Shown here piece by piece: positions 28,077-39,220 of a stretch of DNA of 64,000 bases. Position numbers and translations under genes: made by a program. The stretch's first letter is position 1; each line of letters begins with the position of its first letter. Under the pieces are notes generated by a model. The model did not search any database, was not told where the DNA came from, and saw only the letters and a program-made list of their open reading frames with translations. The stretch comes from Rhodovulum bhavnagarense (GTDB lineage: Bacteria; Pseudomonadota; Alphaproteobacteria; Rhodobacterales; Rhodobacteraceae): contig NZ_SLXU01000006.1 of assembly GCF_004343505.1 (NCBI RefSeq), positions 1-64,000 on the forward strand, read 5' to 3'.

Positions 28077-28109
28077 GTCACGGGCAGGCCGTTGGCCTGG
28101 CCGCGTGAC
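28077..28109. terminator. Large hairpin between convergent epimerase and secA genes
   Basis: An outer stem GTCACG / CGTGAC encloses an inner stem CAGGCC-GTT-GGCCTG. It sits between the two convergent stop codons and could end transcription from both sides, although no T run follows. Confidence 0.4.
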
Positions 28110-28151
28110 ACGGCACCATGTCACCGCATCGCGGCGCACCGTCGATCCCGA

Positions 28152-30869
28152 TCAGAAACGCCCGTGGCAATGTTTGAATTTCTGGCCCGATCCACAGGGG
28201 CACGGGTCGTTGCGTCCCGGATTGCCCCAGGTTTCAGGCCGCGTTTCGTCAAAGCCCTCGCGCGCACTTTCATTGGGGGCGGGCCGGCCGTCGGGACTGG
28301 GATGTTCGGCATGAGCCTGCCTGGCGGCGGCCTCCAGCGACCTCGCCTGGGCCTCGACCTGCGCCATCATACGGGCCTGTTCCTCGTCGGTCAGGGGACG
28401 GATCTGGCCCAGTTTCACCGTCACGTCCTCGCGCAGACCATTGAGCATGGATTCGAACAGCGCAAAAGACTCGGTCTTGTATTCGTTCAGCGGATCGCGC
28501 TGTGCATAACCGCGAAACCCGATGACCGAGCGCAGGTGTTCCAACCGCAACAGATGCTCTCGCCACTTTGCGTCTATGGCGTTCAGCAAAACCTGCTTTT
28601 CGATACTGCGCATCGTCTCGGGGCCAAAGCGTTCGGCCTTTGCGGCCATGGCCACATCCGCGGCCTCGGCGATGCGTTCGCGCACATGCTCGTCATCCAC
28701 GCCCTCTTCGGCTGCCCATTCGCCCACCGGCAGGTCAAGGTTCAGCTTGTCGCGCACCGCCTCGCGCAGGCCCTCTGTATCCCACTGATCGGCATAGGAC
28801 CGGGCGGGCATATGGGCCGCGACAAGGTCGTCCACGACATCCTGGCGCATGTCCTGCACGATCTCGGAGAGGTCGCTCGCCTCCATGATCTCGCGGCGCT
28901 GGGCAAAGATCACCTTGCGCTGCTCGTTCATGACATCATCGAATTTCAGCAATTGCTTGCGGATGTCGAAATTGCGCCCCTCGACCTTGGCCTGCGCCTT
29001 TTCCAGCGACTTGTTCACCCATGGGTGAACGATGGCCTCGCCCTCTTTCATTCCCAGTGTCGACAACACCTTGTCAAGCCGCTCCGACCCGAAGATGCGC
29101 ATCAGATCGTCTTCGAGGCTGAGGAAAAACGCCGACCGCCCCGGATCGCCCTGCCGGCCAGAGCGGCCGCGCAACTGGTTGTCGATACGACGGGATTCGT
29201 GGCGTTCAGTCCCCAGGACGAACAGGCCCCCGGCCTTGAGAACCTTGTTTTTCTCATCGGCATGTTCAGCCTCGATCCGGGCGCGGATCTCGTCGGGATG
29301 CGCCTGCGGATCGGCGGCAAGCGCCTCCATGACCTTCATCTCGACATTGCCGCCCAACTGGATATCGGTCCCGCGCCCGGCCATGTTGGTGGCGATGGTC
29401 ACCGCGCCCAGGCGGCCCGCCTCTGCCACGATCTTGGCCTCTTGTTCATGGTGGCGGGCGTTCAGCACGTTATGCGGAACCTTCGCCTGTTTGAGCAATT
29501 CGGACAACATTTCCGATTTCTCGATCGAGGTGGTCCCGACAAGTACCGGCTGGTCCCGCCAATGGGCCTTCTGGATGGTGTCAACGATGGCCGTGTATTT
29601 CTCTTCGGCGGTACGGAAGACCGCGTCATGTTCATCCTCGCGTGCGATGGGGCGGTTGGTAGGCACCTCGATCACACCAAGACCATAGATTTCGCGGAAT
29701 TCGTCGGCCTCGGTGGCCGCCGTGCCGGTCATGCCCGCCAGCTTGTCGTAGAGGCGGAAATAATTCTGGAAGGTGACCGAGGCCAGCGTCACGTTCTCGG
29801 GCTGGATCGCGGCGCCCTCCTTGGCCTCGATCGCCTGGTGCAGGCCATCCGACAGGCGCCGGCCCGGCATCATGCGCCCGGTGAATTCGTCGATCAGAAC
29901 AACCTCGCCGCCCCGGACGATATAATCCTTATCCTTCTGGAACAGCTTGTGCGCGCGCAGCGCCTGGGTGGCGTGATGTACGATCGTGGTGCTTTCGGGA
30001 TCATAGAGCGACTGACCTTCGGGCAGGATGCCCAGTTCCAGCAAGCGGCGCTCGAGGAATTCGTTGCCTTCCTCGCTAAAGGTCACGTTACGCTGTTTCT
30101 CGTCCAGCGTGAAATGATCTGCGGTCAGTTCGGGGGCGACCTTGTCCAGCGTCCGGTAAAGTTCCGAACGGTCCTCGGACGGCCCCGAGATGATCAGAGG
30201 CGTGCGCGCCTCGTCGATCAGGATCGAGTCCACCTCGTCGACGATGGCAAAGTAATGCCCACGCTGGAACATTTCGGACAGTTCCGACTTCATGTTGTCG
30301 CGCAGGTAATCAAAGCCCAGCTCGTTATTCGTGGCATAGGTGATGTCCGCGGCATAGGCCGCATGCTTTTCATCGGCGGGCTGGAACGGATAGACCACGC
30401 CCGCGCTGAGACCCAGCGCGCCATAGACCTTGCCCATCCAGTCAGAGTCGCGCTTGGCCAGGTAGTCGTTGACCGTAACGATATGCACGCCCTTGCCGGT
30501 CAGCGCGTTCAGATAGGCCGGGAAGGTCGCGACCAGCGTCTTTCCCTCGCCCGTCTTCATCTCTGCGATATAGCCGCGATGCATGAAGATGCCGCCGATC
30601 AGCTGCACGTCAAAGGCCCGCAGGCCCAGCGCCCGGCGCGCGCCCTCGCGGCAATTGGCAAACGCCTCGGGCAGGATGTCGTCAAGGCTCTCGCCCTGGG
30701 CGATGCGCTTTTTGAATTCTTCGGTCTTCTGCTTGAGACCCTCGTCGCTCAGACGCTCGAATTCAGGTTCCAGTTCGTTGATCCGGTCGACCAGCGGGCG
30801 GACCTTCTTGATCAGGCGGTCATTCTTGGTGCCAAAGACCTTGCGGCCCAGTGTTCCGATGCCCAGCAT
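28152..30869 (-). CDS. secA: Preprotein translocase ATPase SecA
   Basis: 905-aa motor of the Sec export pathway. Walker A lies in [11 protein letters not shown] near residue 100 and the DEAD-type box in [16 protein letters not shown] near 205. The helical wing and scaffold follow, then helicase motif [17 protein letters not shown] and [18 protein letters not shown]. The C-terminus carries the SecB/zinc motif [16 protein letters not shown]. Length is normal for alphaproteobacteria. It is divergent from the parvulin gene. Confidence 0.99.
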   Translation of the reverse strand: MLGIGTLGRKVFGTKNDRLIKKVRPLVDRINELEPEFERLSDEGLKQKTEEFKKRIAQGESLDDILPEAFANCREGARRALGLRAFDVQLIGGIFMHRGYIAEMKTGEGKTLVATFPAYLNALTGKGVHIVTVNDYLAKRDSDWMGKVYGALGLSAGVVYPFQPADEKHAAYAADITYATNNELGFDYLRDNMKSELSEMFQRGHYFAIVDEVDSILIDEARTPLIISGPSEDRSELYRTLDKVAPELTADHFTLDEKQRNVTFSEEGNEFLERRLLELGILPEGQSLYDPESTTIVHHATQALRAHKLFQKDKDYIVRGGEVVLIDEFTGRMMPGRRLSDGLHQAIEAKEGAAIQPENVTLASVTFQNYFRLYDKLAGMTGTAATEADEFREIYGLGVIEVPTNRPIAREDEHDAVFRTAEEKYTAIVDTIQKAHWRDQPVLVGTTSIEKSEMLSELLKQAKVPHNVLNARHHEQEAKIVAEAGRLGAVTIATNMAGRGTDIQLGGNVEMKVMEALAADPQAHPDEIRARIEAEHADEKNKVLKAGGLFVLGTERHESRRIDNQLRGRSGRQGDPGRSAFFLSLEDDLMRIFGSERLDKVLSTLGMKEGEAIVHPWVNKSLEKAQAKVEGRNFDIRKQLLKFDDVMNEQRKVIFAQRREIMEASDLSEIVQDMRQDVVDDLVAAHMPARSYADQWDTEGLREAVRDKLNLDLPVGEWAAEEGVDDEHVRERIAEAADVAMAAKAERFGPETMRSIEKQVLLNAIDAKWREHLLRLEHLRSVIGFRGYAQRDPLNEYKTESFALFESMLNGLREDVTVKLGQIRPLTDEEQARMMAQVEAQARSLEAAARQAHAEHPSPDGRPAPNESAREGFDETRPETWGNPGRNDPCPCGSGQKFKHCHGRF

Positions 30870-31053
30870 GTTCTCTCCGCGGCGGTTGTCGTGTCTGACG
30901 GGATCTTGTCTTCAGGACGCCTTGCCCGCCCCCGATTGCCCCAATAGAAATGGCCTGAGACTGGCGCCGGCCCGTACGGACCAGAAGCGATGTAAGGGGC
31001 TGCCAGAAATGTGTCAACGCCGCCCAAGCGCGCGCCCGAAAGGAGTTGCCCCA

Positions 31054-31899
31054 ATGCCGAAAGCCTTCCGTTCGATGTTTGCATTCGTGCTGAGCACGGG
31101 GCTCGCCCTGCCGCTCGCAGCCGAGGAAATCGGCCCCGACACGGTTGTCGCCCGCGTCGGCGAAACCTCGATCACGCTGGGCCACATGATCGTGATGCGC
31201 GCCCAACTGCCCCCCGAATATCAGCAACTGCCCGATGACGTGCTCTACGAGGCCGTACTTGACCAGCTGATCCGACAGAGCGCTGTCGCCGATAGCATCG
31301 GCGACGACCTGTCGCTTGGCGCACGGCTGGCCCTTGAGAATGAACAGCGCAGCTATATTGCCGGCGAGGCCCTTTCGCGTGTCGCCCAGGAGGCGGTAAC
31401 CGACGAGACGATTCAGGCCGCCTACGAGGCCGCCTATGCGGCCGCGGAACCCGAGCGAGAGTATAACGCGGCCCATATCCTCGTAAAAACCGAGGACGAA
31501 GCAAAGGCAATCCGCGCCGAACTGGATGGCGGCGCGGATTTCGCCGAACTGGCAAAGACGAAATCCACCGGCCCCTCGGGGCCCAATGGCGGCGATTTGG
31601 GCTGGTTCACCAAGGGCATGATGGTCAAACCCTTCGAGGATGCCGTTCTGGGTCTTGAACCCGGACAGGTCTCTGACCCGGTCGAAACGCAGTTCGGCTG
31701 GCATGTCGTCACGCTGCGCGACAGTCGGATCAAGCAGGCCCCCGCCCTGGACGAGGTGCGCGACGACCTGGTGCAACAGATCCAGCGCGACGCGATGGAA
31801 AAGGCAATGGAGGATCTGACCGCCGCCGCCGATATCGAGCGCCCAGAGGTGCAGGTTGATCCCGCGCTCCTCAATGACCGCAGCCTGCTGGACCAATGA
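31054..31899 (+). CDS. Periplasmic parvulin-type peptidyl-prolyl isomerase
   Basis: 281-aa protein with a signal peptide (SMFAFVLSTGLALPLAAEE, cleavage after about residue 22). It has an N-terminal SurA/PrsA-like helical region (residues 30-125) and one rotamase domain about 135-235 (YNAAHILVKTEDEAKAIRAEL, GGDLGWFTKGMMVKPFEDAV, QFGWHVVTLRDSR). It assists folding of exported proteins, which suits its place beside secA. AAAGGAG precedes the ATG at 31054. argJ follows 24 bases downstream, so the two are co-transcribed. Confidence 0.92.
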   Translation: MPKAFRSMFAFVLSTGLALPLAAEEIGPDTVVARVGETSITLGHMIVMRAQLPPEYQQLPDDVLYEAVLDQLIRQSAVADSIGDDLSLGARLALENEQRSYIAGEALSRVAQEAVTDETIQAAYEAAYAAAEPEREYNAAHILVKTEDEAKAIRAELDGGADFAELAKTKSTGPSGPNGGDLGWFTKGMMVKPFEDAVLGLEPGQVSDPVETQFGWHVVTLRDSRIKQAPALDEVRDDLVQQIQRDAMEKAMEDLTAAADIERPEVQVDPALLNDRSLLDQ

Positions 31900-31923
31900 G
31901 CCGCCAACCGCAGCGAGGAAAAA

Positions 31924-33285
31924 ATGGCGAAGGACAAGAATAAGGCCGACAAGAAGAAAGCCAGGCTCAAGCCCCTGAAACGGCAGGTCAGGCGGCTGGA
32001 AAAACAGCTCGCGGCGACGCGGTGCAAGGCCCCGGCCACGGGACCGAAAATTTCGCCGCTCGCGCCCGTTGGCGGGTTCCCGGACCTGCCCGTCATCGAG
32101 GGCGTCCGCTTTGCCATCGCCGAAGCCGGAGTGCGGTACCGGGGTCGGCCCGACGTGATGCTGGCCACCCTGGCGCCGGGCACTGCCGTGGCTGGGGCAT
32201 TCACCCGCTCGGCCACGCGCGCGGCACCGGTGCTGGATTGCGAGGCCAAGATCGGCCAACCCGCCGATGCGGGGGCGGGTGCCGCAATCGTGGTCAATGC
32301 CGGCAACGCCAACGCCTTTACCGGCCGCCACGGCGCCGAGGCGGTGACGATGATCTGTGCGGCCGCGGCCCGTGCGGCCGGAGTGCCCGAAACGCGGGTT
32401 TTCACCAGTTCGACAGGGGTGATCGGCGCGCCATTGCCGCATGAACGGATCACCGCGGTTCTCGACGATCTGGCCGCGCGGCAGGATTCGGGCGCGATCT
32501 ATGACGCGGCCCGCGCGATCATGACCACCGACACCTTCCCCAAGGGCGCAGGCGCGGTGATCGAGATCGACGGCGCCCCCATCCGGATCGCCGGCATCGC
32601 CAAGGGATCGGGCATGATCGCGCCCGACATGGCGACGATGCTGGTCTACATCTTTACCGATGCGAAAATCGCCCAGGCGCCGCTGCAAAAGATGCTGACG
32701 CGGCTGACCGACCAGACCTTCAACTGCATCACGGTGGATGGCGACACCTCGACCTCGGACACGCTGCTGTTGGCCGCCACCGGCGCATCGTCCGCACCCG
32801 CGATCAATGACATGCGCGGAAAGCCCGCGCGCGCGTTCCAGCAGGCGCTGCACGGCGTGATGCTGGACCTTGCCCAGCAGGTGGTGCGCGACGGCGAGGG
32901 GGCAACGAAATTCGTCGAGATCGCGGTAACCGGCGGGGCCGACGACGCGGACGCGAAAAAAGTGGCGATGGCAATCGCGAACTCGCCGCTGGTCAAGACC
33001 GCGATCGCGGGCGAAGATCCCAACTGGGGCCGCATCGTGATGGCGGTGGGCAAATCGGGGGCGCAGGCCGACCGCGACCGCCTGGCGATCAGGTTCGGCG
33101 ATATCCTTGTCGCCGAAAAGGGCTGGGTCGCGGAAACCTACGCCGAAGAGGCCGGTGCCGCGTATATGCGCCGCGATGAATTGCAGATCGGCGTTGACCT
33201 GGGGCTGGGCAAGGGCGCGGCCACCGTCTGGACCTGTGATCTGACCAACCGCTATATCGAGATCAACGCCGATTACCGCTCATGA
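31924..33285 (+). CDS. argJ: Bifunctional ornithine acetyltransferase / N-acetylglutamate synthase ArgJ
   Basis: Recycles the acetyl group from N-acetylornithine to glutamate and can also use acetyl-CoA. The 453-aa proprotein self-cleaves; the site lies in GSGMIAPDMATMLVY, between Ala and the nucleophilic Thr, giving alpha and beta chains. Later signatures include TVDGDTSTSDTLLL and DPNWGRIVMAVGKSG. An unusual 40-residue lysine-rich N-terminus (MAKDKNKADKKKARLKPLKR) precedes the normal start SPLAPVGGFPDLP. Its stop overlaps the mutT ATG (ATGA). Confidence 0.97.
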   Translation: MAKDKNKADKKKARLKPLKRQVRRLEKQLAATRCKAPATGPKISPLAPVGGFPDLPVIEGVRFAIAEAGVRYRGRPDVMLATLAPGTAVAGAFTRSATRAAPVLDCEAKIGQPADAGAGAAIVVNAGNANAFTGRHGAEAVTMICAAAARAAGVPETRVFTSSTGVIGAPLPHERITAVLDDLAARQDSGAIYDAARAIMTTDTFPKGAGAVIEIDGAPIRIAGIAKGSGMIAPDMATMLVYIFTDAKIAQAPLQKMLTRLTDQTFNCITVDGDTSTSDTLLLAATGASSAPAINDMRGKPARAFQQALHGVMLDLAQQVVRDGEGATKFVEIAVTGGADDADAKKVAMAIANSPLVKTAIAGEDPNWGRIVMAVGKSGAQADRDRLAIRFGDILVAEKGWVAETYAEEAGAAYMRRDELQIGVDLGLGKGAATVWTCDLTNRYIEINADYRS

Positions 33286-33680
33286 GGATGGTTCTGGTCG
33301 CCGCGGTGGCGTTGATCGACATGGACGGACGGGTTTTGCTGGCGCAACGCCCCGAGGGCAAGGCGATGGCGGGTCTTTGGGAATTTCCCGGCGGCAAGGT
33401 GGAACCGCATGAGACACCCGAGGCCGCGCTGATGCGCGAGTTGCAAGAGGAACTGGGCATCGACACCTGGGCCAGTTGTCTTGCGCCGCTCAGCTTTGCC
33501 AGCCACGGCTATGACGACTTTCACTTGCTGATGCCGCTATTTGCCTGCCGGAAATGGCAAGGAACCCCGCGTGGGCGTGAAGGCCAAGCCCTCAAATGGG
33601 TGCGGCCGCGGGATCTGCGCGACTATCCCATGCCCGCGGCGGATATCCCGCTGATCCCGGTTCTTCAGGATTGGCTTTAA
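33282..33680 (+). CDS. mutT: 8-oxo-dGTP diphosphatase (MutT, Nudix)
   Basis: 132-aa Nudix hydrolase that removes oxidised nucleotides. The Nudix box is GGKVEPHETPEAALMRELQEELGI at residues 38-61, and the early MDGRVLLAQRPEGKAMAGLWEFPGG is diagnostic of MutT. It is translationally coupled to argJ and followed by a bidirectional terminator. Confidence 0.95.
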   Translation: MRMVLVAAVALIDMDGRVLLAQRPEGKAMAGLWEFPGGKVEPHETPEAALMRELQEELGIDTWASCLAPLSFASHGYDDFHLLMPLFACRKWQGTPRGREGQALKWVRPRDLRDYPMPAADIPLIPVLQDWL

Positions 33681-33689
33681 CCGCCGAAA

Positions 33690-33724
33690 CATGAAAGGGC
33701 GCCCCGATAAGGCGCCCTTTCATC
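33690..33724. terminator. Bidirectional terminator between mutT and infB
   Basis: A 13-bp perfect stem ATGAAAGGGCGCC / GGCGCCCTTTCAT with loop CCGATAA lies between convergent stops. Stem ends are A/T-rich on both sides, suiting termination in both directions. Confidence 0.8.
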
Positions 33725-33755
33725 TGATCTGGCCAGGTTTTTGCCGTTGCCGACG

Positions 33756-36248
33756 TCAGGCAAGCGTGCGCTCGACCTCTTGCCGTTCAAAGATCTCGAT
33801 GACATCGCCAGGACGCACGTCGTCGTAATTCTCGAACGCCATGCCACATTCCTGGCCCGACTGAACCTCGGCAACCTCATCCTTGAACCGTTTCAGGGTC
33901 TTGAGAGTGCCCTCGTGGATCACCACGTCATCGCGCAACAGGCGCACACCAGCCGAACGGCGCGCAATCCCCTCGGTCACGAGACAGCCCGCGACCTTGC
34001 CGACGCCAGAGACCTTGAAGACCTCCTTGATCTGGGCATAACCGATGAAATTCTCGCGGATCTCGGCCGACAACAGGCCCGAAGCCGCCGCCTTCACGTC
34101 ATCCACGAGGTCATAGATAACGCTGTAATAGCGGATCTCGACACCCTTCTGGTTAGCCGCGTTTCGCGCCGGCGCATTGGCCCGCACGTTAAAGCCCATG
34201 ATCGGCGCACCCGACGCCTCGGCGAGGCCAACATCGCTTTCGGTGATGGCGCCAACACCCGCGTGAAGAACGCGCACGCGCACCTCTTCGTTGCCGATCT
34301 TTTCCATCGCCTGAACGATCGCCTCGGCAGAGCCCTGAACGTCGGCCTTTACCAGGATCGGCAGCTCGGCGACGTTCTGATCCTCCTTGGCCTTGGCCAT
34401 GAGCTGTTCCAGCGTCGTGGCGGCCCCGGCGGCGGCCCGTTTCTCTTTAGACTTCGCCTCGCGGTATTCGGCGATCTCGCGGGCCTGCGCCTCGGTTTCG
34501 ACCACGTTCAGAACATCGCCCGCCTCGGGCGTGCCGTTCAGGCCCAGCACCTCGACCGGAACCGACGGACCGGCCTCGTCCACGCGTTCGCCGCGGTCGT
34601 TGATCAGCGCGCGCACCTTGCCCCACTGTTCGCCCACGACAAAGATATCGCCGCGTTTCAGGGTCCCCTTTTGCACCAGCACGGTGGCCACGGGGCCGCG
34701 GCCCACGTCGAGCTGTGCCTCGATGACCGCGCCCTCGGCGGCGCGTTCGGGGTTTGCCTTGAGTTCCAGGATCTCCGATTGCAGCGCAATGGCCTCAAGC
34801 AGTTCATCAAGGCCCTGGCCCGTCTTGGCCGACACCTCGACATCCTGCACCTCGCCCGACATCTTTTCGACCACGACCTCGTGCTGCAACAGGTCGGTGC
34901 GCACCTTGTCGGGGTTGGCTTCGGGCTTGTCGACCTTGTTGATCGCCACGATCATCGGCACTTCGGCCGCCTTGGCGTGGTTGATGGCCTCGATGGTTTG
35001 CGGCATCACCGCGTCGTCGGCGGCCACCACCAGAACAACGATATCCGTCACCTGTGCGCCCCGCGCCCGCATCGACGTAAAGGCCGCGTGGCCCGGCGTG
35101 TCGAGGAAGGTCAGCAGCGTGCCGCTTTCGGTGGTCACCTGGTAGGCGCCGATATGCTGGGTGATGCCACCGGCCTCGCCCGCCACGACCTTGGCGTTCC
35201 GGATCGCATCCAGAAGCGAGGTCTTCCCGTGGTCGACATGGCCCATGATCGTGATGACCGGCGGGCGTGATTTCAGGTCTTCGGCCTTGTCCTCGACTGT
35301 GTCGATCACATCCTCGACGTCAGAGTCGCTGACGCGCTGAACGCGGTGACCGAATTCCTCGATGATCAACTCTGCGGTGTCGGCATCGATGGACTGGTTC
35401 TGCGTCACCATCATGCCGTTCTGCATCAACGCCTTGACCACATCGGCCACGCGTTCGGCCATGCGGTTGGCCAGTTCGGACACCACGATGGTTTCGGGCA
35501 ACTGCACGTCGCGCACGACCTTTTCGCGGGATTCGGCGCCGCCCATCGCCTTTTGACGCATCCGTTCCTGCTTGCGCTTCATGGCGGCAAGCGAACGCTG
35601 ACGACCGCCCTCGCCACCCGACAACGCTTGGTTTAGCGTCAGCTTGCCGGACCGGCGGTTATCATCCTTGCCCTTGCTGCGCGGGGTCGGGCGCTCTTCT
35701 ACGCGGTCACGCTCGGTCTTGCGGGGTGCGGGCTTGGCGGTGGACTGGGCCGCCTCGACATCGGCGGGCGTCGCCGTGGGGGCGGGCGCGGCGGGTTTCG
35801 CGGCCGCGGCGGCGGCACGCTTCTTGCGCTCTTGCTCTTCGGCCTCAGCCTCGGCCTTGCGGCGTGCGGCCTCTTCGATCTCGCGCTGTTCGCGTTCCTT
35901 GGCCTCGGCCTCGTCGCGGCGGCGCTGACGCTCTTCCTCGCGCTTGCGCTCTTCTTCTTCGCGGGCCTTGGCATCCTCGACTTCACGGGCCTTGGCGGCC
36001 TGAAGCGCCTTCAGGCGGCGTTCCATTTCGGAATCGGAAATCCCGGCGGGGCGCCTCGACGGATCGCCACCGGCCGCGGCAGCACCGGCACCCCCCTTGG
36101 CGGTGCCAGGCTTGGGCACGACAACTCGTTTGCGCTTGGTCTCGACCACAACATTCTTGGTCCGACCATGGGAAAAGCTCTGCTTTACCTGACCGGAGCG
36201 GGAGCCGCTGCGCAAACCGAGTGTCTTCTTGCCGTCACTATCGCTCAT
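33756..36248 (-). CDS. infB: Translation initiation factor IF-2
   Basis: 830-aa GTPase that places initiator tRNA on the 30S subunit. The first 240 residues are a low-complexity, charged, coiled region ([21 protein letters not shown]). The IF2_N-like segment lies about 255-310. The G domain starts near 330 with [27 protein letters not shown] (G3) and NKVDKPEAN (G4). The C-terminal domains end ...[15 protein letters not shown]. It is the last gene of the rimP-nusA-ylxR-infB operon, eight bases after ylxR. Confidence 0.98.
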   Translation of the reverse strand: MSDSDGKKTLGLRSGSRSGQVKQSFSHGRTKNVVVETKRKRVVVPKPGTAKGGAGAAAAGGDPSRRPAGISDSEMERRLKALQAAKAREVEDAKAREEEERKREEERQRRRDEAEAKEREQREIEEAARRKAEAEAEEQERKKRAAAAAAKPAAPAPTATPADVEAAQSTAKPAPRKTERDRVEERPTPRSKGKDDNRRSGKLTLNQALSGGEGGRQRSLAAMKRKQERMRQKAMGGAESREKVVRDVQLPETIVVSELANRMAERVADVVKALMQNGMMVTQNQSIDADTAELIIEEFGHRVQRVSDSDVEDVIDTVEDKAEDLKSRPPVITIMGHVDHGKTSLLDAIRNAKVVAGEAGGITQHIGAYQVTTESGTLLTFLDTPGHAAFTSMRARGAQVTDIVVLVVAADDAVMPQTIEAINHAKAAEVPMIVAINKVDKPEANPDKVRTDLLQHEVVVEKMSGEVQDVEVSAKTGQGLDELLEAIALQSEILELKANPERAAEGAVIEAQLDVGRGPVATVLVQKGTLKRGDIFVVGEQWGKVRALINDRGERVDEAGPSVPVEVLGLNGTPEAGDVLNVVETEAQAREIAEYREAKSKEKRAAAGAATTLEQLMAKAKEDQNVAELPILVKADVQGSAEAIVQAMEKIGNEEVRVRVLHAGVGAITESDVGLAEASGAPIMGFNVRANAPARNAANQKGVEIRYYSVIYDLVDDVKAAASGLLSAEIRENFIGYAQIKEVFKVSGVGKVAGCLVTEGIARRSAGVRLLRDDVVIHEGTLKTLKRFKDEVAEVQSGQECGMAFENYDDVRPGDVIEIFERQEVERTLA

Positions 36249-36256
36249 AAGCTCTT

Positions 36257-36877
36257 TCAGCCCTTTCCGGGGGTCGCTCCCCCGACTTCTCTGCGCACGC
36301 CTGATAACTTGGCGGCATCCTCTACTACACGTTCAGTGAGTCCGCCAGACGCAAGCGCGCCATGTATCACACTTTCCCGGCCGAATGCCAAACCCAATTC
36401 CCGGGCAGTCAGACAACCTATGGCCACATCCTGCCCATCAGGCGGGCGCAGCTTGGTCTTGCCCCGCTCTGACCCGTCCGACGCTTGCAGCAATGCCGCC
36501 GCGCGACCCGTTTCAAGCCAGGACTTGACCTTTTCGAATCCCGCCACCGCACCACCGGCCTTGCGAGCCAGCGACAGCCCCTCGACCAAGCGGCGCACCA
36601 GGCCCGCCTCGACCTGGTCAACCAGGTCCTCGGGGACGGTGACGGCCTGTTTTGCCGCGCGGGCGAAGATGCGGCGTTTCACCGCCAGTTCCAATGCGGC
36701 ACGGTCGGCCGAGACCCATATACCCCGGCCTGGCAGCTTGCCCCAGAGGTCGGGAACAACCTGCGCCTCTGGGCCGATGACGAACCGGATCAGCCCCGCC
36801 TTGGGCTGAACCTCGCCCGTGGCGATACAACGGCGTTCCGGCGTATCCGCGCCTTTCGGGGCACCTCCGCGGGCCAT
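36257..36877 (-). CDS. YlxR/DUF448 RNA-binding protein with L7Ae-like C-terminus
   Basis: 206 aa. Residues about 12-85 form the YlxR domain ([20 protein letters not shown], then [24 protein letters not shown]). The C-terminal part ([59 protein letters not shown]) resembles the L7Ae/ribosomal eL8-like fold fused to YlxR in alphaproteobacteria. It sits between nusA and infB, the standard place. The ATG at 36877 (MARGGAPKG) is preferred; an earlier in-frame ATG lies within the nusA 3' end. Confidence 0.9.
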   Translation of the reverse strand: MARGGAPKGADTPERRCIATGEVQPKAGLIRFVIGPEAQVVPDLWGKLPGRGIWVSADRAALELAVKRRIFARAAKQAVTVPEDLVDQVEAGLVRRLVEGLSLARKAGGAVAGFEKVKSWLETGRAAALLQASDGSERGKTKLRPPDGQDVAIGCLTARELGLAFGRESVIHGALASGGLTERVVEDAAKLSGVRREVGGATPGKG

Positions 36878-36899
36878 GTCCGTCAAACGGGGCCCCGGA

Positions 36900-38525
36900 T
36901 CAGGCCCCGGCCTCCTCGTCGGTATCGGCATCCGCCTCGTCGGCCTCGGACTCCTCCACCTCAAGATCGGCTGGATCGACCCAGCCCAACAGCACGCGCG
37001 CCGACATCACCAGGGCCTGGGCCTCTTCCAGCGAGACATCGAATTTTTCAAGCAGGCCCTCATCCTTGACCCGTTCGCCATTCACCGTGGTCCAGCCGCC
37101 GGCCAATTCCCAGTCTGCGCAGGTGGCGAAATCTTCCAGCGTCTTGATGCCGTCCTCGGCCAATGCCTCGATCATCTGGGGCGTCAGGCCCTCGAAGTCA
37201 ACAAGGCTGTCCTCGACACCCAGTTCGCGCGCATGTTCCAGCGCCTTGCGGTTTTGTTCCTCAAGATAGTCGCGGGCGCGGGCCTGCAACTCGGACGCGG
37301 TGCCCTCGTCCACCCCGTCGATGACCAGCAACTCGTCGGCATCGACATAGGCCACCTCTTCGAGATTGGTGAAACCCTCGGACACCAGAAGCTGGGCAAA
37401 GAATTCATCCAGGTCCAGCGTGTCCATGAACAGCCGCGTGCGTTCCTCGAACTCGGCCTGGCGGCGCTGGCTTTCCTCGGCCTCGGTCAGGATGTCGATA
37501 TCCAGGCCCGTCAACTGGCTGGCCAGCCGCACGTTCTGGCCACGCCGCCCGATGGCCAGCGAAAGCTGTTCGTCGGGAACCACGACCTCGATCTTGCCGG
37601 CCTCTTCGTCGATGACGACCTTGCTGACCTCGGCCGGTTGCAACGCATTGACAAGGAAGGTCGCCTGATCCTCGTTCCACGGTATGATGTCGATCTTTTC
37701 GCCCTGCAACTCGTTCACGACGGCCTGTACCCGGCTGCCACGCATGCCGACGCAGGCGCCCACGGGATCGATCGAGTTGTCATAGGAAATGACCGCGATC
37801 TTGGCGCGCGACCCGGGGTCACGGGCGACGGCCTTGATCTCGATGATGCCGTCATAGATTTCCGGCACTTCCATCTTGAAGAGTTCCGCCATGAAATCGG
37901 GCGCGGTGCGCGACAGGAAAACCTGCGGCCCCCGCGTTTCACGACGCACGTCCTTGATGAAACAGCGGATGCGATCGTTCGGGCGATAGCTTTCGCGGCC
38001 GATCTTTTCGTTGCGGCGCAAGATGCCCTCGCCCCGGCCGATATCGACGATGACGTTGCCGTATTCCTCGCGCTTGACGACACCGTTGATGATGGTGCCC
38101 GCGCGGTCCTTGAAATCCTCGTACTGGCGGTCGCGCTCGGCCTCGCGGACCTTTTGCAGGATCACCTGCTTGGCCGATTGCGCGTCGATCCGGCCCATGT
38201 CGACGGCGGGCACCTCGTCGCGGATTTCATCGCCGATCTGAGGCTCGGCCATGTATTGCCGGGCCTGCGCCACGGTCAGTTGAGCATGGTGGTTTTCCAA
38301 CTCGTCATCGGCGACCACGGTGCGCACGCGGGTAAATGTGGCGCGGCCCGTCCTGCGGTCGATCGCGACACGGATATCCATATCAGAGCCGTATCGCGAC
38401 TTGGCGGCCCGTGCGAGGCTTTCTTCCATCGCCTGCACCACCAGATCGGGATCGATCATCTTTTCGCGGGCCACCGCCTCGGCGGTTTGCAGCAATTCAA
38501 GTTGGTTGGCAGAGGTAATCGCCAT
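36900..38525 (-). CDS. nusA: Transcription termination/antitermination factor NusA
   Basis: 541-aa RNA-polymerase-binding factor. The N-terminal domain is residues 1-130. An S1 domain (GTIINGVVKREEYGNVIVDIGRGEGIL) lies near 135-200. Two KH domains include DPVGACVGMRGSRVQAVVNELQGEKIDIIPW and VVPDEQLSLAIGRRGQNVRLASQLTG. Helix-hairpin-helix acidic repeats follow, and a strongly acidic tail (EVEESEADEADADTDEEAGA). It is preceded by rimP with a three-base gap. Confidence 0.98.
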   Translation of the reverse strand: MAITSANQLELLQTAEAVAREKMIDPDLVVQAMEESLARAAKSRYGSDMDIRVAIDRRTGRATFTRVRTVVADDELENHHAQLTVAQARQYMAEPQIGDEIRDEVPAVDMGRIDAQSAKQVILQKVREAERDRQYEDFKDRAGTIINGVVKREEYGNVIVDIGRGEGILRRNEKIGRESYRPNDRIRCFIKDVRRETRGPQVFLSRTAPDFMAELFKMEVPEIYDGIIEIKAVARDPGSRAKIAVISYDNSIDPVGACVGMRGSRVQAVVNELQGEKIDIIPWNEDQATFLVNALQPAEVSKVVIDEEAGKIEVVVPDEQLSLAIGRRGQNVRLASQLTGLDIDILTEAEESQRRQAEFEERTRLFMDTLDLDEFFAQLLVSEGFTNLEEVAYVDADELLVIDGVDEGTASELQARARDYLEEQNRKALEHARELGVEDSLVDFEGLTPQMIEALAEDGIKTLEDFATCADWELAGGWTTVNGERVKDEGLLEKFDVSLEEAQALVMSARVLLGWVDPADLEVEESEADEADADTDEEAGA

Positions 38526-38528
38526 GTC

Positions 38529-39122
38529 TCAATCCTCCTCGCGAACGGACCCGTCGTCCGTCTCGATCTCGTCGTAATCATCCTCGTCGATCAGACCAGC
38601 GGCCTTGCGCGCGCGCAGCATTTCGCGGATCAACTCGTCGGTCAGCACCAGTTTCGCGTCCGACAGCCAGTCATGGTCTAGCCCGATGACAACCTGTTCG
38701 CCTTTGTCATCTGCAATCTCGACCAGCACCTCGTTGCCATCGACACCTGCCAGAACCCCCTTGAAACGGCGGCGTCCGTCGATCAGCTCGGTCGTTTCCA
38801 GCCTGACCTCGTAGCCTTCCCAGGCCGCGAAATCCTTGAGCCGGGTCAAGGGCCGGTCAATTCCGGGGCTGGACACTTCAAGGGTATAGGCATCCTCGAT
38901 CGGGTCCTCGACATCCAGGATCGCCGATACGGCACTGGAGATCGCGGCGCAGTCGTCGACCTCGATGCCTCCCTCGGGGCGCTCGGCCATGATCTGCAAT
39001 GTCTTGTTCTTGCCGCCCATCAGGCGAAGACGCACCAGTTCGAACCCCATCCCCTCGATCACGGGGGTCAGGATCTCGGCCAGGCGCCGGTCGATGGCGG
39101 TCTTGGCGATGAGGTCATTCAT
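38529..39122 (-). CDS. rimP: Ribosome maturation factor RimP
   Basis: 197-aa factor for 30S assembly. The N-terminal domain has [35 protein letters not shown], and the central signature [20 protein letters not shown] is typical. The C-terminal Sm-like barrel follows, then an acidic tail. The ATG at 39122 matches the conserved beginning ([18 protein letters not shown]). First gene of the nusA-infB operon. Confidence 0.95.
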   Translation of the reverse strand: MNDLIAKTAIDRRLAEILTPVIEGMGFELVRLRLMGGKNKTLQIMAERPEGGIEVDDCAAISSAVSAILDVEDPIEDAYTLEVSSPGIDRPLTRLKDFAAWEGYEVRLETTELIDGRRRFKGVLAGVDGNEVLVEIADDKGEQVVIGLDHDWLSDAKLVLTDELIREMLRARKAAGLIDEDDYDEIETDDGSVREED

Positions 39123-39141
39123 GGGCTTGCATTCCGGGCAT

Positions 39142-39163
39142 AAAAAAACGGGCCAACGGCCCG
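39142..39163 (-). terminator. Intrinsic terminator upstream of rimP
   Basis: Minus-strand stem CGGGCC-GTT-GGCCCG followed by seven T. It lies between the SAM methyltransferase gene and rimP, downstream of the candidate rimP promoter, so it may also attenuate transcription entering the rimP-nusA-infB operon. Confidence 0.7.
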
Positions 39164-39220
39164 CACACGATGATCCGGTGGGGGTTCGGGTGTGGAGGCC
39201 GAACCGCCGCTGTTGTCGTC

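Noticed and set aside
28092-30947. 951-codon plus-strand open frame across secA
   Set aside because: Antisense mirror of secA in a GC-rich genome; no motif or ribosome site.
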